DNA of 64,000 nt, taken from contig NZ_CP104003.1 in NCBI RefSeq assembly GCF_025231485.1, positions 3,534,001 to 3,598,000 of the forward strand. The letters are read 5' to 3'. Positions 16,532 to 24,549 of this stretch are shown here, piece by piece. The notes beneath the pieces were generated by a model, which worked only from the letters and a program-made list of their open reading frames with translations, did no database searches and was not told the origin of the DNA. The position numbers and the translations under genes were made by a program. Position 1 is the stretch's first letter; every line of letters begins with the position of its first letter. The DNA is from Salinirubellus salinus (GTDB lineage Archaea; Halobacteriota; Halobacteria; Halobacteriales; Haloarculaceae).

Positions 16532-17491
16532 TCAGTCAGTGAAGAACTGCCTTCGCTGCTCCATCTTCGTTCGCTCATCTCTCCCATCATAGTGCTTCTC
16601 AAGAATCCGCTCAGACACCTGCGCTCTATCTGAAACCACCTCTTTGGGTTTATCTGACTCCAGCCAGTGAGTGATAGCTCCTCTCCTCCACGCATGCGCT
16701 CCTACGCTGTTCTCACATTCGTATTTGTAGTTCGTATTTTTCCCGCAGTCACACTCAGCGTAGAACTCCGGGCAAGTCACCCTGTATGACCACTTTCTGA
16801 TAGTATTGGCTGCAATCCTACCGTTAGGTGTAGTCAACAAGGGATGACGACCGTGTTCATCCTGCGTGTCCAAGCGGTTCTCAGCGATGTAATCATCCAA
16901 GACAACACAGGTAGGGGATGAGAGGGAGACGAGCCGCTGTCCATTGTCTGCGTTCTTGAGAGGGGTAGAGTATTCAGGGCGGTGATGAAATTCGATATAC
17001 TGCTGTTCAGCGTTGTAGTCTTCCACATCAAGCCCTCTAACCGCTCCAGTGCGAGCGGCAGTCTCCCAAAAAATCTGAAACAAAGCATGTTCCTTCGAAG
17101 CGTAGCGGAACTTGTCCAACTGATTCAGAATCTGCTCTGCTTTCTCTCTGGGAACGATATCATCTCGAACGTTCTCAGAGTCCGTCAGCGTGGGAGATTC
17201 AGCAACCTCATGGACTCCTTCCTCGGCAAAATCCAGCTTCTCAATATACCGGAGGCAGGCTCTCAGCGTGTCAGTATTGGCTTTGTAGGTGGTCTTAGCC
17301 AAGTCTTGCTTTCGGTGTTGGAGGAAGTCGTGAACGTCTTTTTTCGAGACGTTCTCAATCTCTTCGAGTCCGTTTTCCTCACACCACTCAACGAAGAAGC
17401 GGAGGCGGTATTCGTAAGCCTCGATGGTCTGTTGGCTAAGCTCTGAGCTTCGGTGTTCTACGTAAATCTGGATGGCGTTCTCTATTTTCAT
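16532..17491 (-). CDS. Full-length tyrosine integrase
   Basis: A 319-aa site-specific recombinase. The N-terminal SAM-like core-binding domain spans about residues 1-100 (LSQQTIEAYEYRLRFFVEW). The catalytic domain shows the first Arg in TAARTGAVRGL (about 153), HAWRRGAITHW (about 265) and the nucleophile Tyr in EKHYDGRDE (about 299). A Cys-rich insert (CPEFYAECDCG and a later Cys) sits just before the HxxR box and may bind zinc. The gene abuts attR (stop-to-start direction away from it, 84 bp between its start and attR), so this is the likely enzyme that placed the element in tRNA-Arg. Confidence 0.9.
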   Translation of the reverse strand: MKIENAIQIYVEHRSSELSQQTIEAYEYRLRFFVEWCEENGLEEIENVSKKDVHDFLQHRKQDLAKTTYKANTDTLRACLRYIEKLDFAEEGVHEVAESPTLTDSENVRDDIVPREKAEQILNQLDKFRYASKEHALFQIFWETAARTGAVRGLDVEDYNAEQQYIEFHHRPEYSTPLKNADNGQRLVSLSSPTCVVLDDYIAENRLDTQDEHGRHPLLTTPNGRIAANTIRKWSYRVTCPEFYAECDCGKNTNYKYECENSVGAHAWRRGAITHWLESDKPKEVVSDRAQVSERILEKHYDGRDERTKMEQRRQFFTD

Positions 17492-17498
17492 GGTCTCG

Positions 17499-17531
17499 GG
17501 TTCAGGTGTATTCGATTGTTGCCTGAATCAC
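17499..17531. repeat. Right inner palindromic repeat of the element
   Basis: GGTTCAGG and CCTGAATCAC around a 15-nt spacer, in the same orientation as the left copy at 3080-3108. It lies immediately upstream of the integrase start at 17491, so it could serve both as a recombinase arm site and as an operator for int. Confidence 0.6.
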
Positions 17532-17575
17532 GAGATTTCGAACAGTTCGGGTGGGTGAGACCCTCTTTGAGTGGC

Positions 17576-17598
17576 GTTCGAATCCCACCGTGCTCGCT
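17576..17598 (+). repeat. attR, 23-bp direct repeat
   Basis: Identical to 3020-3042 over 23 bp. The bases before it do not continue the tRNA, so this is a 3'-end fragment and marks the right end of the element. Confidence 0.92.
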
Positions 17599-17677
17599 TC
17601 TGCGAGCGCCAGCGAGCAGAGCGAGCTACGGGACCCGAACCACGCGAGACGAGCGAAGCGAGTCTCGCCTCGGGTGA

Positions 17678-17694
17678 GAATCCCACCACGCTCG
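17678..17694 (+). repeat. Partial tRNA-Arg 3'-end remnant 1
   Basis: GAATCCCACCACGCTCG matches the tRNA 3' end at 15 of 17 positions, about 80 bp outside attR. It could be the scar of an earlier integration at the same tRNA. Confidence 0.45.
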
Positions 17695-17753
17695 TCGGTC
17701 ACTCGGTTCGCTCCTCGCACGGTGTCCCTCGCGAAGCCCGCGGCTTCGCTCGG

Positions 17754-17767
17754 TCCCACCGTGCTCG
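17754..17767 (+). repeat. Partial tRNA-Arg 3'-end remnant 2
   Basis: TCCCACCGTGCTCG is identical to 14 bp of the tRNA 3' end, and the downstream bases start TC. It is a second candidate scar outside attR, but short enough that chance similarity is possible. Confidence 0.4.
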
Positions 17768-17922
17768 TCATCTCCGAGCGATAGCGAGACGGGTCCACGT
17801 GGCGCCGAGGCTCACGCTCGTCCAGCTGTCGGTGCAGAGATGGACGTTCGTGCTGTGGATTCGATATTGCCCAATTGCTCTAGATACTCGAAAGCGTATT
17901 AGGTGCATAGTAGACAAACGTT

Positions 17923-18084
17923 ATGCGTCGAAACGCGGACGTTCGTACTGTGATGGCCGCAGCGAACAATCCGTCCGTCCGGTCCGCGAGCTACGCCCCC
18001 TGTTACGACTGCAACGAAGGCACCGTCGTCTGGGACCACGAGTCCCAGACGAGCCGGTGCCGCGAGTGTGGGAGCGACCTGTAG
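17923..18084 (+). CDS. Small zinc-ribbon protein
   Basis: A 53-aa protein with APCYDCNEG and CRECGSDL: two CxxC pairs about 20 residues apart, the pattern of a rubredoxin-like zinc ribbon. A TATA-like GTATTAGG lies about 26 bp before the ATG at 17923, which supports this start; a second in-frame ATG at 17953 would give 43 aa. It lies just outside the element. Such micro zinc proteins are abundant in haloarchaea, and most lack a known function. Confidence 0.6.
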   Translation: MRRNADVRTVMAAANNPSVRSASYAPCYDCNEGTVVWDHESQTSRCRECGSDL

Positions 18085-18565
18085 CCCGCCAGCATCGCCC
18101 GAAGAGGTCCACAGCGCCGTCGACGGTCTCCCGACCGTCTCTCTGTCTCGCAGCGTCGGCACGCCCACAGCCACGGCTCACTCGGCCGGCACGTGGGATT
18201 CCAGAAATAATCCGTCAGAGTATCTGTTCGTCTACCGAATCTGGTTGTTGATGTGGTATTGGATACTGAAATCCGTATAAGGTTGATTACAGGGAAGACT
18301 TATTACTCCGGGTCGACCAGACGTGAGTGTAATGTTCACGAGGAACGGTCCGACGGTCGCACCGGCCCGCGCGTTCGGGTCCGGCACCGGACGGGCGCCG
18401 ACACGGGGGTGGTCCGCTGGAGACGGCTGAGCGACCCATGGCTCGAAGACCTGCGTGTGCTGCAGGCGACGCGGTCGCTCTCTGGCGTGGCTCCGTCGCC
18501 GCTCTCGTCCCACCTCGGGACGCCTGCTCTCTGTCGAAACCTGCCCGTCGAGAGACGTCGCGGGC
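18085..18565. other. Intergenic region with no firm gene
   Basis: About 480 bp. A TATA-like ACTTATTA (about 18297-18304) lies about 30 bp before an ATG at 18332 that opens a 32-codon frame ending at 18430. The frame is Gly/Arg/Pro-rich and I cannot say whether it is translated. Nothing else recognisable was seen. Confidence 0.4.
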
Positions 18566-19657
18566 CTACGCTTCGAAGCCCTCTTCGAAGCGGAACGTGC
18601 CGTTCCGCTGGACGACCTCGCCGTCGACCTCGATGTAGGAGTCCTCGCTCATGTCGACGATCATGTCGACGTGCTGGGCCGACTGGTTCGCCTCGTTGCC
18701 CTCGCCGACCGCGTCGTCGTAGGCCCGCCCCACCGCCATGTGGACGGTGTCGCCCATCTTCTCGTCGAACAGCATGTTGTAGGTGAACCGGTCGATGTCG
18801 CGGTTCATCCCGATGCCGAGCTCGCCCAGCCGGCGGGCGCCCTCGTCGGTGTCGAGGATGCCCGTCAGGACCGCCTCGTTCTTCTCGGCCGAGTGCTCGA
18901 CGACGACGCCGTCCTCGAAGACGAGGCGGGCGCCGAGGATCTCGTGGCCCTGCTGGTAGACCGGCTTGTCGAACAGCACCTCGCCCTCGACGCTCTCGGG
19001 GACGGGGGTCGTGAACACCTCGCCGCCGGGGAGGTTGTGCTCGCCGTAGTCGTTCAGACAGGGGTTCCCCGCGACGGACATCGTGACGTCCGTGGTGTCG
19101 CCGCTGACGATGCGGACCTCGTCTGCGGGGTCGAGAATCTCCACCATCTGTTCCTGGTGCTCGCGCACCGCGTCCCAGTCCTTGTTGATGGCGTCCCAGA
19201 CGAAGTTCTCGTAGCCCTCGCTGGAGAGTTCGGCGAGCTGGGCCTGCGCGGGCGACGGGAACTGCGTGACGCACCAGCGCTTCGAGAGGCGGGTCGACTG
19301 TACCGGCTGGTGGGCCTTGCTCCGGGCGGCCATCGTCTCGCTGTCCACGTCGCTCGTCTCCGTCGCGTTCTGGTTCGACCGGACGGCGATGTCCACGTCC
19401 GTCTCCTCGTACATGGCGAGTTCGTGGGTGGGCGTCTCGAAGTCCTCGGGGTCGCTCGCTCGGAGGTACGCCCGGCCGGCCCGGGCCGAGGAACCGACGT
19501 AGAGGGGGTTCGCCCCCCGGTCGCCGATGACCTCGTGGAGGGCGACGACGAGGTCCTCGGCGTGTGCGGGCGCGGTGATGAGCACGTTGTCGCCGGCCTG
19601 CACGTCGGTGGAGTGGTCGACGAGTATCTCCGCCTGTTCGCGGATGCGTGGGTCCAT
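18566..19657 (-). CDS. M29-family metallo-aminopeptidase
   Basis: A 363-aa cytoplasmic aminopeptidase of the M29 (AmpS/aminopeptidase T) family, which uses a two-metal centre to remove N-terminal residues from peptides. Typical segments are the N-terminal VDHSTDVQAGDNVLI, LPGGEVFTTPVPESVEGEV (about 222) with its conserved Glu residues, EHSAEKNEAVL (about 270), ELGIGMN (about 300) and the C-terminal QSAQHVDMIVDM with a metal-binding His. The length is close to family members at about 360-410 aa. It stands alone, 58 bp downstream of hemL in the same direction. Confidence 0.9.
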   Translation of the reverse strand: MDPRIREQAEILVDHSTDVQAGDNVLITAPAHAEDLVVALHEVIGDRGANPLYVGSSARAGRAYLRASDPEDFETPTHELAMYEETDVDIAVRSNQNATETSDVDSETMAARSKAHQPVQSTRLSKRWCVTQFPSPAQAQLAELSSEGYENFVWDAINKDWDAVREHQEQMVEILDPADEVRIVSGDTTDVTMSVAGNPCLNDYGEHNLPGGEVFTTPVPESVEGEVLFDKPVYQQGHEILGARLVFEDGVVVEHSAEKNEAVLTGILDTDEGARRLGELGIGMNRDIDRFTYNMLFDEKMGDTVHMAVGRAYDDAVGEGNEANQSAQHVDMIVDMSEDSYIEVDGEVVQRNGTFRFEEGFEA

Positions 19658-19715
19658 GTCCCGACGGTCGGTGAGCGACCGGAAACGGTTTTCGAAAGAA
19701 TTGCCGGGTCGCGCC

Positions 19716-21056
19716 CTACAGACAGCGCTCGTACGCCTCGATGGTCCGGTCGATGTCGGCCTCGGTGTGCGCGTACGAGACGAACTGGCTCTCGAACTGG
19801 TTCGGCGTGAGGAAGACGCCCTCCTCCTTCATCGCGGGCCAGAACAGGCGCTCCCAGCGGTCGGTCTCGGCGTTCCCCACGTCGGCCCCGTTCTTCGGGC
19901 ACTCGCCGAATCGCTCGCAGGCGGCGTCCTGCGTACAGCCCGCGGCACAGCACTCGCTCTGTGGGCCCGAGTCAGCCCGCGTGAACACGACCTTGAACAT
20001 CGAGTCCGTGCCGACGACGGTGTACTCGGGGGCGCGGTCGGCGACCACCTCGGTCAGCCCCTCGCGCAGCCGGTCGCCGAGCGCGTTCACGTGGTCGTAG
20101 ACGTCCTCCTCGGCGCAGAACTCGAGCGTGGCGAGGCCGGCCGCCATCGTCACCGGGTGGCCCGAGAAGGTGCCGGACTGGAAGACGTCGCCGGCTGGCG
20201 TGAAGTGCTCCAGTATCTCGGTCTTCCCGCCGATGGCGCCGACGGGGAACCCGCCGCCGACGATCTTGCCGAACGTGGTCACGTCCGGCGTGACGCCGAA
20301 CCGCGATTGGGCACAGCCGAGGCCACCGACCCGGAAGCCGGTGATGACCTCGTCGAACACGAGCAGGGCGTCGTGGTCGTCGCACAGGTCTCGGAGGTGT
20401 TCGTGGTACCCCTCGACCGGCAGTACGATGCCGTTGTTCCCGAGGATGGGTTCGGTGAGGACGCAGGCGATCTCGTCGCCGTGCTCCTCGAACACCTCCG
20501 TGATGGCCTCGTGGTCGTTGAACGGCACGGGGACGGTGTGCTCGGCGAACGACTCTGGGATGCCGTTCGTCGAGGGGTGGACGTGGCCGGGTTCGCCCTC
20601 GACGAGCGTGGTCTCCTGGGCGCCGTGGTAGCCCCCCTGCATCACGACCACCTTGTCGTTGCCCGTGTAGCCCCGGGCGAGTCGAACCGCCGAGACGGTG
20701 GCCTCGGTCCCCGAGTTGACGAACCGTATCATCTCGACGCTCGGGACGTGCCGGGCGACGAACTCCGCGAGGTCGACCTCGACCTCCGTGGGGGCGCCGT
20801 ACATCGGGCCGGCGCTGGCGTACGACTGCACCGCCGACTGCACCGACTCGGGCATGTCGTGACCCAGCAGGAGCGGGCCGTACCCCATCGCGTAGTCGAG
20901 GTAGCGGTTCCCGTCGGCGTCGACGACGTGCGCGCCGTCGCCTCGTTCGACGAAGAACGGGTACGGCCGGGGGGCCGCCCGCACCGAGGAGTTGACCCCG
21001 CCCGGCATGACGGAGAGGGCTCGGTCGTAGAGTTCGCGCGAGCGCTCGTGGTTCAT
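19716..21056 (-). CDS. hemL: Glutamate-1-semialdehyde 2,1-aminomutase
   Basis: A 446-aa PLP enzyme that converts glutamate-1-semialdehyde to 5-aminolevulinate in the C5 heme route. It begins [14 protein letters not shown], followed by [11 protein letters not shown]. The PLP lysine is in [14 protein letters not shown], with [12 protein letters not shown] before it and [15 protein letters not shown] after it. A Cys-rich insert ([19 protein letters not shown], about residues 375-393) interrupts the C-terminal domain; it is absent from bacterial HemL and may bind metal. The start at 21056 was chosen because the open frame upstream has no conserved sequence. HemB, the next enzyme, is at 27474-28463. 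Confidence 0.95.
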   Translation of the reverse strand: MNHERSRELYDRALSVMPGGVNSSVRAAPRPYPFFVERGDGAHVVDADGNRYLDYAMGYGPLLLGHDMPESVQSAVQSYASAGPMYGAPTEVEVDLAEFVARHVPSVEMIRFVNSGTEATVSAVRLARGYTGNDKVVVMQGGYHGAQETTLVEGEPGHVHPSTNGIPESFAEHTVPVPFNDHEAITEVFEEHGDEIACVLTEPILGNNGIVLPVEGYHEHLRDLCDDHDALLVFDEVITGFRVGGLGCAQSRFGVTPDVTTFGKIVGGGFPVGAIGGKTEILEHFTPAGDVFQSGTFSGHPVTMAAGLATLEFCAEEDVYDHVNALGDRLREGLTEVVADRAPEYTVVGTDSMFKVVFTRADSGPQSECCAAGCTQDAACERFGECPKNGADVGNAETDRWERLFWPAMKEEGVFLTPNQFESQFVSYAHTEADIDRTIEAYERCL

Positions 21057-21601
21057 GGACGGCGGTTCGACGGCGCCCCGAAAGTACCTTTCTGGTACCG
21101 CGGCGCCGTCCGTCGGGCGGTGGGTGTCGGAGCGATACGCTGGTTTCACAGTTCTGGTCGATATCAGTGCACGATTCTGGCTCGAAAATCGATACTGGTG
21201 AGTATATTGCCGTTCAGGACAGATATTTACCACCGCGTGTCTTACGATGTACTGTCGAGGCCCGAAGGTCTCGGACGTGCGGTGTCGAACAGTCCGCCAG
21301 GCAGTCACCTGCGCCGAACGAACCACATCGGCTGGCGCCGTGCACCACACGGCGAACGTTCCTTCGTTCCGGCCGTGCCGCTGTCCTCGGCACGGCCACT
21401 CGGGGACGGGCTGTCCCCCGTCCTCGGTTCGAACTCGAACTCGGGAGCGGTGCGGCTCGCCGAGTCGTCGCCGTCTCTCCCGCGAGTGGCGGTCGCCACG
21501 AGTGCGAGGACGTGACGCCGACGTCACCGCAGCAGCCGCTCGGCGGTCGATTCGTGCCGAGAGAGAAGTGGTGACCGGACGCGTGCGCGTCGCGGCCGTG
21601 T
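21057..21601. other. Intergenic region between glnK and hemL
   Basis: About 545 bp, moderately AT-rich at 21160-21260 (possible hemL promoter on the minus strand, e.g. around GTATATTG at 21200) and GC-rich beyond. The open frames here are mutually overlapping and lack conserved features. I see no RNA gene. Confidence 0.4.
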
Positions 21602-21967
21602 TCAGACCGCTTCGGTGCCGGTCTGGCCGGTCCGGATCTGCGTCGCGGACTCGACGGGCAGGACGAACACCTTGCCGTCACCCGGCTCGCCCGTGTGGGC
21701 GGCGTCGGCGATGGCAGCGACCACGTCCTCGGCCGGGATGTCGGCGACGATACACTCCACCTTCACCTTCTGGTGGAGGTCGACCGTGTACTCCTCGCCG
21801 CGCCACTGGCCCTTCTTGGCGGGCTGCGAGCCGCGGCCGGAGATGTTCGTCACCGTGATGCTGGGCGCGCCGACCTCGGCGAGCCCCTGTTTCACGTCGC
21901 TCAGTTTGTCGGGGCGGATCATCGCCATGACGAGCTTGATGCCGCCGTCGTTGGGTTCGTCGGACAT
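21602..21967 (-). CDS. glnK: PII nitrogen regulatory protein (copy 1)
   Basis: A 121-aa PII signal protein that binds ATP/ADP and 2-oxoglutarate and gates the ammonium channel. It shows the family N-terminus [13 protein letters not shown], the T-loop region [19 protein letters not shown], with the tip Tyr position replaced by Trp in QWRG and a nearby Tyr kept, and the C-terminal [19 protein letters not shown]. It follows amt copy 1 with one base between the genes, so they form one mRNA and one functional unit. It is about 85% like copy 2 by eye. Confidence 0.95.
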   Translation of the reverse strand: MSDEPNDGGIKLVMAMIRPDKLSDVKQGLAEVGAPSITVTNISGRGSQPAKKGQWRGEEYTVDLHQKVKVECIVADIPAEDVVAAIADAAHTGEPGDGKVFVLPVESATQIRTGQTGTEAV

Positions 21968-21968
21968 G

Positions 21969-23306
21969 TCAGTTCACCTCTTCCTCGTCCACACCACCGT
22001 CCGTCTTCAGTCGCCCGCTCGGGACGCCGCCGTCCGTGGCGGTGTCCGGGCGGCCGAACTCGGGGTAGGTGTCGACGCCGTGTTCCGAGACGTCCAGCCC
22101 GTCGAGTTCGTGCTCGCGGGAGACGCGGATCTGGCCCATCGCCTTGAGGACGCCGAACACCAGCGCCGTCGCGAGGATGGTCCAGCCTGCGATGACCGCG
22201 ACGAACACGACCTGGTTGACGAGGCTCACACCCGCTCCGGGGACCGTGAAGATGGGGATGCCGACCAGCAGCGCGCCCAGCACGCCCGCACTCCCGTGGA
22301 CGGGGAACACCGCGCAGACGTCGTCGATCTTGAGGTACTTCTCGACCAGTTCGAAGACGATGGGGAGCTGCGCACCGGCGAGCCCGCCGATGACGAGCGC
22401 CGCCCACCACGTGATGATGTCGGTGTTCGAGGTGATACCGACGAGGCCGGCGAGCATCCCGTTGGCGACGTACAGCGTGTCGACCTTGCCGGTCTTGAGC
22501 GTCGCGACGCCCGCGGCGCCCAGCGCGCCGGCGGCCATCCCGAGGGTCGTGGTCAGCGCGACGCGGCCGACGTAGCCGAAGTCGGCGAGCGCGGTCGCGT
22601 CACCCGCGATGGGTGCAGCGGCCGTGCCGACGTTGAAGCCGTACCAGCCGAAACAGAGGATGAGCGTCCCCAGCACCGCGAAGGTGATCGAGTGCCCGGG
22701 GATGACGTTGGCGCTCCCGTCGTCGTTGAACCGGTCGAGGCGGGGACCGACGATGGCCGCCGCCGTCAGGCCGGCGATGCCGCCCATCCCGTGGACGATC
22801 ATGCCGCCCGCGAAGTCGTGGAAGCCGAAGGCGTCGAGCGCCCCGCCGGCCCACGTCAGGCCCGTCACCACGGGGTAGATGACGCCCGCGAGGAAGATCG
22901 TGTACGTGACGTACGCACGCAGTTTCATCCGACCCGCCACCGCCCCGCTCACGATGGTCGCCGCCGTCATCGCGAAGACGGCGCCGAACAGCCAGTCGAC
23001 CCAGCCGAGCGTCGACTCGGGGCTGAAGATGGCGAACAGGGAGTAGTTCCCACCCGTCGTCACTCCCGCGATGACCGCCTCGACGGTCGCGCCCACCAGG
23101 AAGAACATGATGACGCCCACGGACCACGTGAGCATGTTCTTCGTCAGCTGGTTCGCGACGTTCTTCGAGCGGACCTGGCCGGCCTCCAGCATCGCGAAGC
23201 CGGCGTGCATGAAGAAGATGAGGAACGTCACGGTCAGCACCCACACGTAGTTGATGCTGGTCGCGACGGACCCGGCGTCCACCTGCATCGGGAGGAGTTC
23301 GAGCAT
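21969..23306 (-). CDS. amt: Ammonium transporter (copy 1)
   Basis: A 445-aa channel of the Amt/MEP/Rh family with about 11 membrane helices. Hallmarks are [26 protein letters not shown] at the first helix, FGWYGFNVG, and [10 protein letters not shown] and [14 protein letters not shown] with pore histidines. A cytoplasmic C-terminal tail ends in acidic residues. GAGGTG lies before the ATG as a Shine-Dalgarno site, unlike most genes here, which are leaderless; this fits the long leader described below. It is paired with glnK to shut ammonium entry under nitrogen excess. Confidence 0.95.
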   Translation of the reverse strand: MLELLPMQVDAGSVATSINYVWVLTVTFLIFFMHAGFAMLEAGQVRSKNVANQLTKNMLTWSVGVIMFFLVGATVEAVIAGVTTGGNYSLFAIFSPESTLGWVDWLFGAVFAMTAATIVSGAVAGRMKLRAYVTYTIFLAGVIYPVVTGLTWAGGALDAFGFHDFAGGMIVHGMGGIAGLTAAAIVGPRLDRFNDDGSANVIPGHSITFAVLGTLILCFGWYGFNVGTAAAPIAGDATALADFGYVGRVALTTTLGMAAGALGAAGVATLKTGKVDTLYVANGMLAGLVGITSNTDIITWWAALVIGGLAGAQLPIVFELVEKYLKIDDVCAVFPVHGSAGVLGALLVGIPIFTVPGAGVSLVNQVVFVAVIAGWTILATALVFGVLKAMGQIRVSREHELDGLDVSEHGVDTYPEFGRPDTATDGGVPSGRLKTDGGVDEEEVN

Positions 23307-23788
23307 CAGTTACCCACCTCCTCCGTACGACTGTCCATTAGCTGGCACCATTCCGAAGCGTTCGTGTTCCGAATCACGGTAGAACCGTACTGAACTCCTC
23401 TACTTAACTGTTGGAGTCTATAACGTCAAGAAAGAAGGTGTGTATGTAGACGAACGACAGAAATTGGGTAGGATAATATCGATATAAGGTCGTCTATCGT
23501 CCAGATCCGTCGGTGTTCGTGGGGTCGTTCCCCGACGAACGTCCACGCCGTTCCGGTGGTCGCGGGGCCGATTCCTCCCTCGACGGCCCGCGCGCGGTCT
23601 CTCGTGCCGCTTCGCGGCAACCTTTGCTACCCGTCGGGGTGGCACGTGGGGCCGAGTAGCACGCTGTTCGGGTTCCGGAGCGCGTCAACCCCTCGAATTC
23701 GTGTGGTACGGTGCGTGGTTGGACGAACGTCGACCGCCGTCGCGACCGCTGGACGTTCGGTGAGTATTGCCGTGAAGAAGTGTCGGGG
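23307..23788 (-). promoter_or_regulatory. amt copy 1 promoter and long leader
   Basis: On the minus strand, ACGACCTTATAT (23482-23493) is a TATA-type promoter about 176 bp before the amt start, followed by TCGATATT. An almost identical block, with two extra bases, lies 182 bp before amt copy 2. Upstream of it a 26-bp inverted repeat (23515-23540, arms GTTCGT-GGGG and CCCC-GACGAAC) could be a nitrogen-regulator operator. The leader has a Shine-Dalgarno site. No other gene is seen here. Confidence 0.6.
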
Positions 23789-24187
23789 TCAGTCGAGCGG
23801 GGGGGCGTCGTACTCCAGCACCGTCCGCGAGACGACGTTCGCCGCTACCACCCCGACTCGGTCGTCGGTCGCCAGCCGCCCGAGGAACCGCTCGAGACCG
23901 CCCGCCTCCCTGAACCGGGTCACGAGCAGCGCGTCCCACGGACCGGTCGTCTCGTGCGCGTCGGTGATGGGACCCGCGTGGTCTGCGACCAGCGACTCCA
24001 GATCACCGTCGACGCGACAGAACACGAGCACCGTCTGGACGCCGAGGGCCGCGAGGTCCGCCCGCGGGACGAACCCCTCTATCCGCCCGGCGCGTTCGAG
24101 TTCACGCACCTGCTCGTCGGGGACCCACCCGCGTGGTTCGCGACCCCCACCCCCGCCGGAGACGTCCCGGTCGGGGGTGCCCGCCAC
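23789..24187 (-). CDS. Lrp/AsnC-like protein with reduced HTH
   Basis: A 132-aa protein starting at GTG 24187, two bases after the glnK copy 2 stop. The segment PDEQVRELERAGRIEGFVPRADLAALGVQ matches the end of an Lrp-type HTH and the linker to the effector domain. The rest (VLVFCRVDG, WDALLVTRFRE, a late VVAANVVSRTVL) has the alternating strand-helix pattern of the RAM domain. The first two HTH helices are absent, so it may be an effector-binding partner rather than a DNA-binding protein. Its place in the amt-glnK operon suggests a role in nitrogen or amino-acid sensing. Confidence 0.65.
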   Translation of the reverse strand: MAGTPDRDVSGGGGGREPRGWVPDEQVRELERAGRIEGFVPRADLAALGVQTVLVFCRVDGDLESLVADHAGPITDAHETTGPWDALLVTRFREAGGLERFLGRLATDDRVGVVAANVVSRTVLEYDAPPLD

Positions 24188-24189
24188 CC

Positions 24190-24549
24190 TCAGACCGCCT
24201 CGGGCCCCGTCTTGTCCGTCCGGATCTGCGTCGCGGACTCGACGGGCAGGACGAACACCTTGCCGTCGCCGGGTTCGCCGGTCTTGGCGCCCTCGACGAT
24301 GGCGGCGACCACGTCCTCGGCCGGGATGTCCGCGACGACACACTCCACCTTCGTCTTCTGGTGGAGGTCGACCGTGTACTCCTCGCCCCGGTACTGGCCC
24401 TTCCTGGCCGGCTGCGAGCCGCGGCCGGAGACCGAGGTGACCGTTATCGAGGGTGCGCCGACGTCGGCCAGCGCCTTCTTCACGTCGCCCAGTTTGTCCG
24501 GGCGGATGTACGCCATGACGAGCTTGACCTCGCCGTCGTTGGCGCTCAT
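24190..24549 (-). CDS. glnK: PII nitrogen regulatory protein (copy 2)
   Basis: A 119-aa PII protein almost the same as copy 1, with T-loop [19 protein letters not shown] keeping the tip Tyr (QYRG) that copy 1 has as Trp. Its ATG overlaps the stop of amt copy 2 (ATGA, 24546-24549), so translation is coupled. The difference at the T-loop tip may change which Amt each copy prefers; that is inference. Confidence 0.95.
   Translation of the reverse strand: MSANDGEVKLVMAYIRPDKLGDVKKALADVGAPSITVTSVSGRGSQPARKGQYRGEEYTVDLHQKTKVECVVADIPAEDVVAAIVEGAKTGEPGDGKVFVLPVESATQIRTDKTGPEAV

Larger units (their letters stand above)
3020..17598. mobile_element. Integrated genetic element in tRNA-Arg with defence cargo
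   Basis: The element is bounded by a 23-bp direct repeat of the tRNA-Arg 3' end: 3020-3042 inside the tRNA and 17576-17598 at the far end. A tyrosine integrase gene lies beside each end. A/T content is higher than in the flanks, and the cargo consists of type I restriction genes, a nuclease and small orphan genes. No capsid, spike or terminase genes are visible, so it looks like an integrative plasmid or genomic island rather than a complete provirus. No obvious replication initiator was recognised. Confidence 0.9.

Noticed and set aside
3020-17598. A complete provirus
   Set aside because: No capsid, spike, packaging ATPase or other structural gene could be recognised inside the element.
17500-17800. 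Frames around attR on both strands
   Set aside because: They translate repeat-like and tRNA-remnant DNA with low-complexity Ser/Arg content.
19527-21515. 662-aa plus-strand frame opposite hemL
   Set aside because: It is a long shadow in high-GC DNA; the minus strand encodes a textbook HemL.
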